In this document: piece after piece, positions 50,875-59,313 of the stretch | Layout of the letters: every line of letters starts with the position of its first letter | Position numbering within the stretch: the stretch's first letter is position 1 | The notes under the pieces: generated by a model | Database searches by the model: none | Told to the model about the DNA's origin: nothing | Seen by the model: only the letters and a program-made list of their open reading frames with translations | Made by a program: the position numbers and the translations under genes | Origin: Pseudobutyrivibrio sp. ACV-2 | Lineage (GTDB): Bacteria > Bacillota > Clostridia > Lachnospirales > Lachnospiraceae | Assembly: GCF_900107545.1 (NCBI RefSeq) | Contig: NZ_FNQZ01000017.1 | Span: 1 to 64,000 of the forward strand | Direction of reading: 5' to 3' | Length of the DNA: 64,000 nucleotides

Positions 50875-51078
50875 CTATTTACCTGCGAGTCTGGTTACGA
50901 TTGAATCGAGGGTATCACGAGGCACTGTGCCGTCACGATACAGTTGATTGATAGTGCTGTCACTTCCAAGAAGCGCTGTAGCATCAAGCCATGTACCTTT
51001 TTGGAATTCTTCATCAAATACAGCAAATATTTTTCTGTTTTTTAAAAGCTGTGATAGCGGGTATTCTCTGTAATCCAT
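50875..51078 (-). CDS. Small protein of unknown function, 67 aa
   Basis: The ATG at 51078 has aggtgag seven bases upstream and a terminator follows the stop, supporting a real gene. Sequence DYREYPLSQLLKNRKIFAVF, then FQKGTWLDATALL and DGTVPRDTLDSIVTRL, looks helical and soluble. No family recognised. Lies downstream of efp on the same strand with a gap of ~90 bp. Confidence 0.6.
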   Translation of the reverse strand: MDYREYPLSQLLKNRKIFAVFDEEFQKGTWLDATALLGSDSTINQLYRDGTVPRDTLDSIVTRLAGK

Positions 51079-51166
51079 AACATAACTCACCTGTTAATCC
51101 TATTCAGCTCTCATTCGCAGGACGATATAATCTACATCTGCCAATAAGAGTTCTCCCTAAATAGAA

Positions 51167-51724
51167 TTAAACTCTTGAAAGGTACTCTCCTGTTCTAGTA
51201 TCAATCTTGATTGTTTCACCGTTCTCAACGAAAAGAGGAACGTAAACAACTGCGCCTGTCTCAACAGTAGCTGGCTTTGTAGCGCCTGTAGCTGTATCAC
51301 CCTTGAAACCTGGCTCTGTATCTGTAATCTGAAGCTCTACGAACATTGGAGGCTCAACTGAGAAAATTGAACCATTGTGTGAAAGCATCTTTACGATTTC
51401 GTTTTCCTTAACGAACTTAAGAGCATCACCAATCTGATCTGCTGTAAGAGCTACCTGATCGTATGTCTCAACATCCATGAAGTTGTAAAGCTCACCGTCG
51501 TTGTAAAGGTACTGCATATCCTTACGATCGATACGAGCTGCTGGGAACTTTTCTGTAGGACGGAAAGATGTTTCTGTAACACCGCCACCCTTGATATCCT
51601 TAAGCTTTGTACGAACGAAAGCTGCGCCCTTACCTGGCTTTACGTGCTGGAACTCGATAACCTGATAAACCTTATTGTCCATCTCGATTGTCATACCGTT
51701 TCTAAAATCACCGGCTGTAATCAT
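51167..51724 (-). CDS. efp: Translation elongation factor P
   Basis: 185 residues, exactly the usual EF-P length, from the ATG at 51724 with aaaggagg in front. KOW-like first domain with the conserved loop [14 protein letters not shown] (Lys at the tip, about residue 32), then two OB domains ending in [16 protein letters not shown]. Relieves ribosome stalling at polyproline stretches. Monocistronic. Confidence 0.97.
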   Translation of the reverse strand: MITAGDFRNGMTIEMDNKVYQVIEFQHVKPGKGAAFVRTKLKDIKGGGVTETSFRPTEKFPAARIDRKDMQYLYNDGELYNFMDVETYDQVALTADQIGDALKFVKENEIVKMLSHNGSIFSVEPPMFVELQITDTEPGFKGDTATGATKPATVETGAVVYVPLFVENGETIKIDTRTGEYLSRV

Positions 51725-51884
51725 TATAAAATCCTCCTTTAAATGCACACCCTACGTGCCTTTTGACCATGTTCACTGGCTTATAGCCACAATTGTATAC
51801 AGTATTTTACTTCAAAATTCCAATTTTTTCAAGAAGTTTCTGCCCATATAACTATTTTCCTCTTGACAAAATGGTACAAAACCT

Positions 51885-52334
51885 TTACTTAAGAGGATTT
51901 CCAAAAATCATATTACTATTGTGATAGCGACGGTCACTTGTAACATCTTCTCCGAACCATTCTGGAGCCACAAAAGCATCTGCAGCCTCTACCGACTCAA
52001 ACTCAACCTCTGCCATAATCAAATCTTTCATATGACCATCAAAAACATCCAGCTCTATAGTGTGACCTTCAAATGGAATCATATATCTGCGTTTTGTGAT
52101 AGGATATCCATCGATTTTTTCCAAAAGATGCTCATAGGCTTCTTTTGTCAGCGCTGCCTCGATTTCCTCCCTAGCCATGAGCCCGCTGCCCTTGTAGGTA
52201 AGAATATATTTATCATTTTTCTTTCGTATTCTCACAACCGGGCTGGTGGATAAATAACCTTGCTCAATATCCACGTATTCATATTTAGATAAATCCGGCA
52301 ATTCCTTTACCAGAAATTTTCTTTCGATTTCCAT
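51885..52334 (-). CDS. CYTH-domain protein (inorganic triphosphatase-like)
   Basis: 149 residues starting with the CYTH signature EIERKFLV (ExExK), then RIRKKNDKYILTYKG, REEIEAALT and ELDVFDGHMKDLIMAEVEFE, which supply the basic and acidic residues of the triphosphate tunnel. Members hydrolyse inorganic triphosphate or thiamine triphosphate or act as CyaB-like cyclases; the triphosphatase is most common in bacteria. Last gene of ispE-gntR-DUF1934-CYTH (12-bp gap). Confidence 0.9.
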   Translation of the reverse strand: MEIERKFLVKELPDLSKYEYVDIEQGYLSTSPVVRIRKKNDKYILTYKGSGLMAREEIEAALTKEAYEHLLEKIDGYPITKRRYMIPFEGHTIELDVFDGHMKDLIMAEVEFESVEAADAFVAPEWFGEDVTSDRRYHNSNMIFGNPLK

Positions 52335-52346
52335 AGAACTCCTTTA

Positions 52347-52757
52347 TTAAAACTGTAATACTATTTCCATTTTGGTCTCGATAGGATTTGGACCGGTGAT
52401 AATGTCATAATCAATTATCAGCTTCAGGCCATTTTTCTGCTCAACCACCTCGTAGCGTCTAGTGAACACCTGAAGGTTAATCATACCAAAAGGGGTGTTG
52501 TATTCGTTGGTGGTTTGCTTTCCTGGCATAAGCTCAAGCTTTGAACGAAGAGCTCCCTTTTGAGTCATAAAAAGGCTTCGTCTATCAAAAGTAATCAAAC
52601 AGTCTATCTGGCCGTCCTCTGAATCTCTGGAGTAGGACACATATCTGCGATCGTCTCTTTCCATAAAAGTGCCACTATACTGGTCCATTATATGTTCCTG
52701 CTCTCCACCCATATTCTGGATGGAATTCAGGTTTACTTTGCATTTTTGTCCTGCCAT
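52347..52757 (-). CDS. DUF1934 beta-barrel protein
   Basis: 136 residues with alternating strands: MDQYSGTFMERDDRRYVSYS, LITFDRRSLFMTQKG and NEYNTPFGMINLQVFTRRYE. This matches the lipocalin-like DUF1934/YwiB family of Firmicutes. Function unknown. Between the GntR and CYTH genes in one transcript; SD aggggac. Confidence 0.85.
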   Translation of the reverse strand: MAGQKCKVNLNSIQNMGGEQEHIMDQYSGTFMERDDRRYVSYSRDSEDGQIDCLITFDRRSLFMTQKGALRSKLELMPGKQTTNEYNTPFGMINLQVFTRRYEVVEQKNGLKLIIDYDIITGPNPIETKMEIVLQF

Positions 52758-52777
52758 AAATAGTCCCCTGTTAAGTT

Positions 52778-53452
52778 TTATTTTTGTTCTCTGATAACTT
52801 CCCTGACTGCATTTATCTGATTTGAAAGATGTGTATGCATAATATTTTGCAGGAAGTTTGTGTCTCGTCTGTCGAAGCCCTCGATTATTGATTTGTGCTC
52901 CTCGATGAGCTGTGAATATACTGAAGGATTTTTAACGTATTCGTATCTGTAGCGATACATTTGCTCTCTAGCTGAATTGATGATAGCTTCAAGCTTTGGA
53001 TTGGCAGCTGCTGCATAAATCACATCATGGAAGGCTTCATCTGCTTCAACGATTTTGCGCACATCATCTGTGCGTGTAGCAGCTTCAAAGGCTTGCATTG
53101 CTTCCTTTAATTCAACGAACTGCTCATCTGTCATACGTTTGCAGGCACAGGCTACAGCAAGTGCATCCAAGGCATCTCGAACCTCAAGAACATCCTGCAA
53201 ATCCTTTTCTGTCATTTTGGCTACCTGCGCTCCCTTGCGTGGAATTGTTACTGCAAGACCCTCCTGCTCAAGCATTCTGATAGCTTCTCTGATAGGCGTT
53301 CTGCTGACACCAAGCTTTGTGGCAAGGTGCATTTCCATAAGTCTCTCCCCCGGCTTAAGCTCGCCCTTTAAGATAGCTTCACGAAGAGTGTTAAATACAA
53401 CATCTCTAAGTGGCAAATAATCGTCCATTTGAAGGGTAAGATTTTCTGTCAT
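52778..53452 (-). CDS. GntR-family regulator (FadR/FCD subfamily)
   Basis: 224 residues: N-terminal winged helix (10-75: LREAILKGELKPGERLMEMH, GVSRTPIREAIRMLEQEGL) and C-terminal all-helical FCD ligand domain with metal residues in ADEAFHDVIY, HKSIIEG and MHTHLSNQ. Regulates carboxylate or sugar-acid metabolism in most cases. It follows ispE by 16 bp in an otherwise housekeeping operon, so its target is not evident. Confidence 0.88.
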   Translation of the reverse strand: MTENLTLQMDDYLPLRDVVFNTLREAILKGELKPGERLMEMHLATKLGVSRTPIREAIRMLEQEGLAVTIPRKGAQVAKMTEKDLQDVLEVRDALDALAVACACKRMTDEQFVELKEAMQAFEAATRTDDVRKIVEADEAFHDVIYAAAANPKLEAIINSAREQMYRYRYEYVKNPSVYSQLIEEHKSIIEGFDRRDTNFLQNIMHTHLSNQINAVREVIREQK

Positions 53453-53468
53453 TATATATTCTCCTTTT

Positions 53469-54350
53469 CTAACGGTTGTTTACCGTGTTAAACAGTGTTG
53501 TAAGGTAAAGTTGTTTTACCATTCCGCTGGCTGTAAGGGCTTCCTTAGCCTTTCGGGCCGTCTTATTATCTTCGAAGAAGCCAAACACTGTAGGACCACT
53601 TCCGCTCATCATTGCTCCAACCGCCCCATTATCCAACATATTTTGTTTGATGTCGGAAATGATTGGATGCATAGGTATAGTAACCTCCTCCAATACATTT
53701 CCCATGTGTGAGCATAATGCGTGTAAGTCCTTTGATTTTATGTCTGTGATAAGCTGATCTATGTCAGGATGTGTCACAGTATCAAAACGAGAATCTAAGG
53801 CCTCGTAAACCTGCTTTGTTGAAACTGAAATGCCAGGCTTTGCTATAAGCACCGGACATTTAATCATTGGAGGAAGAGGGCTTAACACCTCTCCTATTCC
53901 TTCTGCTAAGGCTGTGCCTCTCATAACACAGTAAGGCACGTCGGCACCTAGCTTTACCCCTCGATCCATCAAGTCTTTTCTTGAAAGACCAAGGTTAAAA
54001 AGTTTATTAACTGCAAATAAAACTGCCGCTCCATCAGTAGAGCCACCAGCCATACCAGCAGCAACAGGAATGTGCTTTTCAAGGTTGATTTCCACACCCT
54101 GCTTAATATCAAACTCATTTATCAACAATTTGGCTGCTTTAATGCACAGATTATCATCATCCAACGGAAGGAATCTAAGATTTGTCTTCATAGAAATAGA
54201 GCCATCATCTGTTTTGCTGATGGTGAGCTTATCGAAAAGATTGACTGTCTGCATAATCATGCGGACCTCGTGATACCCGTCCTCTCTGATACCTGTAACA
54301 TCAAGACCGATGTTGATTTTTGCTAATGCTTTTACATCAATACTATCCAT
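53469..54350 (-). CDS. ispE: 4-diphosphocytidyl-2-C-methyl-D-erythritol kinase
   Basis: 293 residues, GHMP kinase family. KALAKINIGLDVTGIREDGYHEV at the start, the ATP loop PVAAGMAGGSTDGAAVLFA (about 95-113) and GAMMSGSGPTVFG near the C-terminus are diagnostic. Phosphorylates CDP-methylerythritol in the MEP isoprenoid pathway, which also supplies undecaprenyl-PP handled by UppP encoded nearby. First gene of its operon; SD weak. Confidence 0.95.
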   Translation of the reverse strand: MDSIDVKALAKINIGLDVTGIREDGYHEVRMIMQTVNLFDKLTISKTDDGSISMKTNLRFLPLDDDNLCIKAAKLLINEFDIKQGVEINLEKHIPVAAGMAGGSTDGAAVLFAVNKLFNLGLSRKDLMDRGVKLGADVPYCVMRGTALAEGIGEVLSPLPPMIKCPVLIAKPGISVSTKQVYEALDSRFDTVTHPDIDQLITDIKSKDLHALCSHMGNVLEEVTIPMHPIISDIKQNMLDNGAVGAMMSGSGPTVFGFFEDNKTARKAKEALTASGMVKQLYLTTLFNTVNNR

Positions 54351-54549
54351 AACTAATATTGCACTTTCTTGTACTTTGTATTCAATCTTTATAAATTATA
54401 ACAATCAAATCGTATTATTACAACCAGTTTGTATTAAAATAAATACAATCTAGTGGTAATTTTTTCTCAAGTAGTTTCCGATAATAGGATTAGGAAAAGG
54501 ATTTCCATGAGGTTTTTAATATAGACCAATGTAACAAGGAGGTTTTCAT

Positions 54550-55218
54550 ATGGATGTTAATATTTTAAGTAGTGTTACTTCTAACATTTCTAGCACATAT
54601 TCCCCAAAAACTGAGCCTGAAAAAGAAACTAAAGAAGCAGAAGCCCCTGAGGCTGCAAGAGCTGAAGATAAAGCCACAAAGTTTTCCGATACTGCCGCTG
54701 TATATGAAAAATCAAATGAGGAGGCTCCTAAAAAAACTGAAAGATTTTCAAAGGGTGACCGCACTGCTATTGTTGAGCAGTTAAAGGCTGAGCAGGAAAA
54801 AATGACTAACAATCTGTTAGAAATCGTAAAGAAAACTATCGCCGGTCAGGGAAGCACATTTGCAATCGCATCCCAGGATGACATGTGGAAATTCCTGGCG
54901 GAAGGAAAATTCACAGCTGATGCTGATACCATCGCAAAAGCTAAAGAAGATATTTCTGAAGATGGATATTGGGGCGTAGAAAAGACCTCTGAGAGAATAC
55001 TCGAATTTGCAAAAGCTTTAACTGGAGACGACCCGGAACAGGCCGACAAAATGCTTGCTGCATTTAAAAAGGGATATGAACAGGCCACTGGAACCTGGGG
55101 AAAGAAGCTTCCAGATATTTCCTCTAAGACCTACGATGCAGTAGTAGAAAAATTCGATGCATGGAAAAATGGTGAGAAAACAGTAGATACCGATGAAGTA
55201 GTTAAAACTGAAGGATAA
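54550..55218 (+). CDS. Soluble acidic protein, DUF5610-like, unknown function
   Basis: 222 residues: N-terminal 60 are disordered and Glu/Lys/Ala-rich after MDVNILSSVTSNIS; residues 60-100 form a helix. Residues 130-205 (EDGYWGVEKTSERILEFA, then GTWGKKLPDISSKTYDAVV and KFDAWKNG) resemble DUF5610-type domains. No signal peptide or membrane segment. Single plus-strand gene between minus-strand neighbours, SD aaggagg, own bidirectional terminator. The N-terminus recalls flagellar or motility-associated small proteins but no such genes are near. Confidence 0.7.
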   Translation: MDVNILSSVTSNISSTYSPKTEPEKETKEAEAPEAARAEDKATKFSDTAAVYEKSNEEAPKKTERFSKGDRTAIVEQLKAEQEKMTNNLLEIVKKTIAGQGSTFAIASQDDMWKFLAEGKFTADADTIAKAKEDISEDGYWGVEKTSERILEFAKALTGDDPEQADKMLAAFKKGYEQATGTWGKKLPDISSKTYDAVVEKFDAWKNGEKTVDTDEVVKTEG

Positions 55219-55223
55219 ATAAT

Positions 55224-55266
55224 AAAATCCCTTGATTATGGCTTGTAACCTTAATCAAGGGATTTT
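55224..55266. terminator. Bidirectional terminator
   Basis: A perfect 15-bp stem aaaatcccttgatta/taatcaagggatttt with A and T tracts built into its ends, between the convergent genes at 54550 and 55280. Confidence 0.9.
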
Positions 55267-55279
55267 TATTTGTCTTATC

Positions 55280-56137
55280 TTATCCAATTATTCCTACAAA
55301 TCCACAAACGAGTACGATGATTCCAAGTACAATTCTGTACCATCCAAATACTTTGAAATCATGCTTTCTGATGTAATCCATAAGGAATTTAATTACAAAC
55401 ATTGAAACTGCAAATGCAACTACCATGCCTACGATGAGTATTGCTGCTTCCATTGCTGTAAAACTAAATCCAAACTTTAAAATCTTGAGTAAGCTGGCTC
55501 CCAGCATAACTGGAATTGCAAGGTAGAAGGTGTATTCCGCTGCAACTGTACGGGCAACACCGATTATAAGTGCACCTACGATTGTAGCTCCTGAGCGGGA
55601 TGTTCCTGGGAAAATGGCTGCGATAAGCTGGAACATACCAATTAAAAATGCTGTCATATAGCTAATGTCTGCAACTGTATTTATCTTTGAATTTTTGCCT
55701 GAATGCTTTGTCTCAACCACGATGAAAGCAATACCAAAAACGATAAGTGCAATAGCCACGCAGGTTGGGTTATAGAAAAGTGCTTCAAACAAATCATCCC
55801 AAAGCAGACCTACAATTGCCGCTGGTACACATGACACCAAAATATGGAACCAAAGAACAAATATATCTTTTTTTATCCATGCACCAATACCTTTATTGCT
55901 CAAAGGTGCCGCATTATCTTTCTTGCCAAATAGCCAAATCTTATTCCAGAAAATGATTACTACCGCAAGGATAGCTCCCAATTGAATTACTACCTGGAAC
56001 ATGCTGTAAAATTCTTCAGATACATCAAGCTTTACAAACTGATCCAATAGAATCATGTGACCTGTACTGCTTATTGGAAGCCATTCTGTTATGCCTTCCA
56101 CGATACCAAATAAAACCGCTTTTATAATCTCTAACAT
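55280..56137 (-). CDS. uppP: Undecaprenyl-diphosphatase (BacA)
   Basis: 285 residues, eight membrane segments. IVEGITEWLPISSTGHMIL (about 13-31) and FPGTSRSGATI (about 168-178) carry the catalytic Glu, Ser and Arg residues of the BacA family. Recycles the undecaprenyl-PP carrier for cell wall synthesis and confers bacitracin tolerance. SD aaggagg. An inverted repeat of ~83 bp lies directly upstream. Confidence 0.96.
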   Translation of the reverse strand: MLEIIKAVLFGIVEGITEWLPISSTGHMILLDQFVKLDVSEEFYSMFQVVIQLGAILAVVIIFWNKIWLFGKKDNAAPLSNKGIGAWIKKDIFVLWFHILVSCVPAAIVGLLWDDLFEALFYNPTCVAIALIVFGIAFIVVETKHSGKNSKINTVADISYMTAFLIGMFQLIAAIFPGTSRSGATIVGALIIGVARTVAAEYTFYLAIPVMLGASLLKILKFGFSFTAMEAAILIVGMVVAFAVSMFVIKFLMDYIRKHDFKVFGWYRIVLGIIVLVCGFVGIIG

Positions 56138-56190
56138 ATTTCCTCCTTTTGTCTATGCCCTTGTGTTTTTTTACCTTTAGGTTTTGGCTC

Positions 56191-56273
56191 GCTGGTTACG
56201 GCTACAAACCATGGACCTCTACGCCTCTCTTAGATGTTCGGCTTAAGAGGTCCATGTTTTGTAGCCTACCAGC
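56191..56273. repeat. Long inverted repeat upstream of uppP
   Basis: Arms 56191-56220 (gctggttacggctacaaacc and on) and 56246-56273 pair over about 28 of 30 positions around a 25-base loop. No T-run. Confidence 0.75.
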
Positions 56274-56295
56274 TATTTATAATCTTTTACGGGCA

Positions 56296-56329
56296 TAAAA
56301 AAACACTGTCGAAAAATACGACAGTGTTT
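56296..56329 (-). terminator. Terminator of the RelQ-type gene
   Basis: aaacactgtcg/cgacagtgttt stem followed on the minus strand by seven T. Confidence 0.85.
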
Positions 56330-56360
56330 ATGATAACATATTCGATTTATGAGCGAAACC

Positions 56361-57065
56361 TTAAACAGTATTTCCTTCGACAACTCTTTCCTGCCATCCG
56401 TTAACTACGGTACGGTTTTCACGCTCTCGCTCTGCTTCTTCTAGTTTGGTACGCATGATGGCGTCGTTTAGTTGAAGCATCTTTGTGTCCATCATCGAAA
56501 CGATTTCTGAACATTCTCTAAGATCTCTACTGATGTAATCAGGTGCATTACCCTCAAACTTGTAGTAAATCTTGTGCTCAAGGCTGGCCCAGAAGTCCAT
56601 TCCAATGGTTCTAATCTGGATTTCAACCTTTGTATCTACTGTCTTGTCTGACAAATAGATAGGAATAGTTACTAGCATATGATAGCTCTTATAACCGGAT
56701 TCCTTTGGATTTTTGATGTAGTCCTTGATGGAAACTACAGTGACATCTGTCTGGCGACCAATCATTTCTGCTATCTGATAAATATCTGATGTGAATGAAC
56801 ATACAATACGTACACCAGCTATATCATTACAGTGTTCAATCATGCTAGGGATTGAAACCTCGTAACCATTTTTCTTGAGTTTTTTGACAATGCTCTCCGG
56901 AGTCTTTACTCTGGTCTTTATATATTCGATTGGATTATATTGATGTACCTGCTGGAATTCATCGTTAAGAATTTCAACTTTGGTACGAAACTTTTTGATG
57001 GCTGACTCATAAAGCAGCATGACAGTATTCCAGGAATTGACGCCGTCATCCGGAAACATACTCAT
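56361..57065 (-). CDS. GTP pyrophosphokinase, RelQ/YjbM-type small alarmone synthetase
   Basis: About 234 residues. The synthetase domain shows SIVKKLKKNGYEVS, MIEHCNDIAGVRIVCSF, the G-loop NPKESGYKSYHML and VEIQIRTIGMDFWASLEHKI. No HD hydrolase domain, no TGS/ACT: a stand-alone (p)ppGpp synthetase. ggaggtgat lies 12 bases before the ATG at 57065; a TTG two codons earlier has better spacing and may be the start. C-terminal helix is long and charged. Confidence 0.9.
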   Translation of the reverse strand: MSMFPDDGVNSWNTVMLLYESAIKKFRTKVEILNDEFQQVHQYNPIEYIKTRVKTPESIVKKLKKNGYEVSIPSMIEHCNDIAGVRIVCSFTSDIYQIAEMIGRQTDVTVVSIKDYIKNPKESGYKSYHMLVTIPIYLSDKTVDTKVEIQIRTIGMDFWASLEHKIYYKFEGNAPDYISRDLRECSEIVSMMDTKMLQLNDAIMRTKLEEAERERENRTVVNGWQERVVEGNTV

Positions 57066-57158
57066 GTCCAAATGGATCACCTCCCCGTTTATTTTCTTCA
57101 AATATATAATATCATAAATTTGAGGAAAATTTTATTAACTCTTTATTAAATATCAGCA

Positions 57159-57422
57159 TTAATCCTCATCCAACACATGTATTTCAAGGTAGTCGAATGG
57201 AATCTCATCCACAAAATTATCCTGAGTAAATCTAGCCTTTCCGTGACGCTTAAATTCACGTATGGTGGAATCTAGCCAGACTGGTTTACTGGTGTCAAAC
57301 TCATAGCAGGCCTTGTCTACCGCATTAAAAATCTTGTGGGTACGAGTCTCATCTGAGTCATCCTCAACTACGAGGTCGTGAAGGAGATGGTTGTCCTTCC
57401 ATGATTTAAACCATATTTTCAT
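57159..57422 (-). CDS. Small acidic protein of unknown function
   Basis: 87 residues, start overlapping the stop of the SpoU-type gene by four bases (ATGA), which supports a real coupled gene. KIWFKSWKDNHLLHDLVVED and FDYLEIHVLDED suggest a beta-rich fold. Family not recognised. Last gene of the pfkA-spoU unit. Confidence 0.7.
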   Translation of the reverse strand: MKIWFKSWKDNHLLHDLVVEDDSDETRTHKIFNAVDKACYEFDTSKPVWLDSTIREFKRHGKARFTQDNFVDEIPFDYLEIHVLDED

Positions 57423-58231
57423 TGGAATCTCCTTTGGCGTTGTGTTTCGTACATCAATATGCTGGCTGCCACTGATGCATTAAGAGACTCCAGTTGCCCC
57501 TCCATTGGTATCTTCAAGTATGAGGAAGCGTGACTTGCCATCTCATCGGTAAGTCCATTACCTTCGTTGCCTATCATAAATGCAGTAGGACCAGTATAGT
57601 CAAACTCGTCGTGGAATTTCTTTCCCTTTAAGTGAGCTGCATAGACATGAACTCCATGGTCTGCTTTTAATTTTTCAATGGTATCACCCAAATCGGAAAC
57701 AATGATATGAGGCACCCTAAAAATGCTTCCCATGGTAGAGCGCACTACCTTTGGAGAATAAATATCTACAGTAGTGGTGTTCATTATGATACCGGTGGCT
57801 CCTGCTCCTTCTGCTGTACGAATGATGGTGCCCATGTTTCCGGGATCCTGAAGTGACTCCATGATAACAATATGTGCAGGTCGATTAGCTGAAACACCTA
57901 GCACATCCGAAAGAGTGAAATCCTGCATTTTAACCAAGGCAAGCACTCCCTGGGGAGTGACAGTATCACTCATAGAATTGAATACGGATTTCGCTACCTC
58001 TTCAATGTTTGCAGATGGAGCCTTTGAATTGATGTCGGCTATGAATGCCTGTCCATCTGAAGTGCCGCCAAAGCCCTCCACATAATAAACTGCATGCAAA
58101 AGCTGCGCTGGAACCTCAGCTACAGCACGAATCCCCTCAACCACAAAAAGCCTTTGAGCTTTACGCTCTCTGGCTTTTTTGTTAAGTGCTATGATGTTTT
58201 TTATTTGATTATTCTGTGTACTTGTAATCAT
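57419..58231 (-). CDS. TrmH/SpoU-family RNA 2'-O-methyltransferase
   Basis: 270 residues: N-terminal substrate-binding domain (about 1-100, KARERKAQRLFVVEGIRAV) and C-terminal SPOUT domain with the three motifs ESLQDPGNMGTIIRTAEGAG, FMIGNEGNGLTDEM and LKIPMEGQLESLNASVAASI. Uses AdoMet to methylate rRNA or tRNA ribose. Overlaps the 3' end of pfkA by 23 bp, same strand. Confidence 0.92.
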   Translation of the reverse strand: MITSTQNNQIKNIIALNKKARERKAQRLFVVEGIRAVAEVPAQLLHAVYYVEGFGGTSDGQAFIADINSKAPSANIEEVAKSVFNSMSDTVTPQGVLALVKMQDFTLSDVLGVSANRPAHIVIMESLQDPGNMGTIIRTAEGAGATGIIMNTTTVDIYSPKVVRSTMGSIFRVPHIIVSDLGDTIEKLKADHGVHVYAAHLKGKKFHDEFDYTGPTAFMIGNEGNGLTDEMASHASSYLKIPMEGQLESLNASVAASILMYETQRQRRFQ

Positions 58232-59201
58232 TGTTCAACGAATTGCAAATCTGGTACTGGTATTCATCAACATCCTTGTGCATAGCAAGTGCCTCGTCGA
58301 TATCGAAATCAACGAACTCACCGTGTCTATAACCAACAACGCGGTTTGTCTTGCCCTCGCAAAGAAGGTCAACTGCCATAGCACCCATTGTAGATGCATA
58401 TACACGGTCCTTACATGTAGGTGAACCACCACGCTGCATGTGACCAAGAATAGTAGCACGTGTCTCAATACCTGTAGCTGCCTCGATACGCTTTGCCATA
58501 GATGTTGAGTGTCCGATACCCTCAGCGTTGATGATGATGTGGTGCTGCTTGCCCTTCTTACGGCCTTCGATGATGTGATTTACAAGCTTCTGCTCATCAT
58601 AATCATATCTCTCTGGAAGTAAAACGTCCTCAGCACCGTTTGCGATACCACACCAAAGAGCGATGTAACCTGCTCCACGCCCCATAACCTCGATGATAGA
58701 GCAACGCTCATGTGATGTAGATGTATCACGAACCTTATCGATAGCTTCCATAGCTGTGTTAACAGCTGTATCGAAACCGATTGTATATTCTGTACAAGCA
58801 ATATCAAGATCGATAGTACCTGGAAGTCCGATAGTGTTGATTCCGAATTTAGAAATCTTCTGAGCTCCCATGAAAGAACCGTCACCACCGATAACTACGA
58901 GTCCATCGATACCTGCTTCTCTAGCCTTCATAGCTGCCTTCTCCTGATATTCAGGATTGAGCATCTCTAAACAACGTGCAGTCTGAAGAATAGTTCCACC
59001 ACGTTGAATTGTTTCTGAAACGCTGTGTGCGTTCATATCTATAATTTCACCAGCAAGAAGTCCTGCATAACCTCTTCTGATACCTTTAACTGTCTTACCT
59101 CTAGCGATAGCCTGACGAACAACAGCACGAATAGCTGCGTTCATACCAGGTGCGTCACCACCTGAGGTAAGGACACCAATAGTCTTAACCTGATCTGCCA
59201 T
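58209..59201 (-). CDS. pfkA: ATP-dependent 6-phosphofructokinase
   Basis: 330 residues. TSGGDAPGMNAAIRA at the N-terminus; VIGGDGSFMGA has Gly after GGD, as in ATP- rather than PPi-dependent enzymes. GTIDLDIACTEYTIGFDTA holds the catalytic Asp (the usual GTIDND reads GTIDLD here), and EVMGRGAGYIA follows. Phosphorylates fructose-6-phosphate, opposing Fbp encoded at 36341. Downstream of dnaE with a 112-bp gap. Confidence 0.96.
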   Translation of the reverse strand: MADQVKTIGVLTSGGDAPGMNAAIRAVVRQAIARGKTVKGIRRGYAGLLAGEIIDMNAHSVSETIQRGGTILQTARCLEMLNPEYQEKAAMKAREAGIDGLVVIGGDGSFMGAQKISKFGINTIGLPGTIDLDIACTEYTIGFDTAVNTAMEAIDKVRDTSTSHERCSIIEVMGRGAGYIALWCGIANGAEDVLLPERYDYDEQKLVNHIIEGRKKGKQHHIIINAEGIGHSTSMAKRIEAATGIETRATILGHMQRGGSPTCKDRVYASTMGAMAVDLLCEGKTNRVVGYRHGEFVDFDIDEALAMHKDVDEYQYQICNSLNNDYKYTE

Positions 59202-59313
59202 TTAAAAATTCCTCCTAATTGTATCCCTCTTCAAACAATCCGCATATATTTTAGCCTCTTTTGGCAACGTTTTCAATAGATAATATGCACTAACTGTGTA
59301 CTTTGTTAAAATT

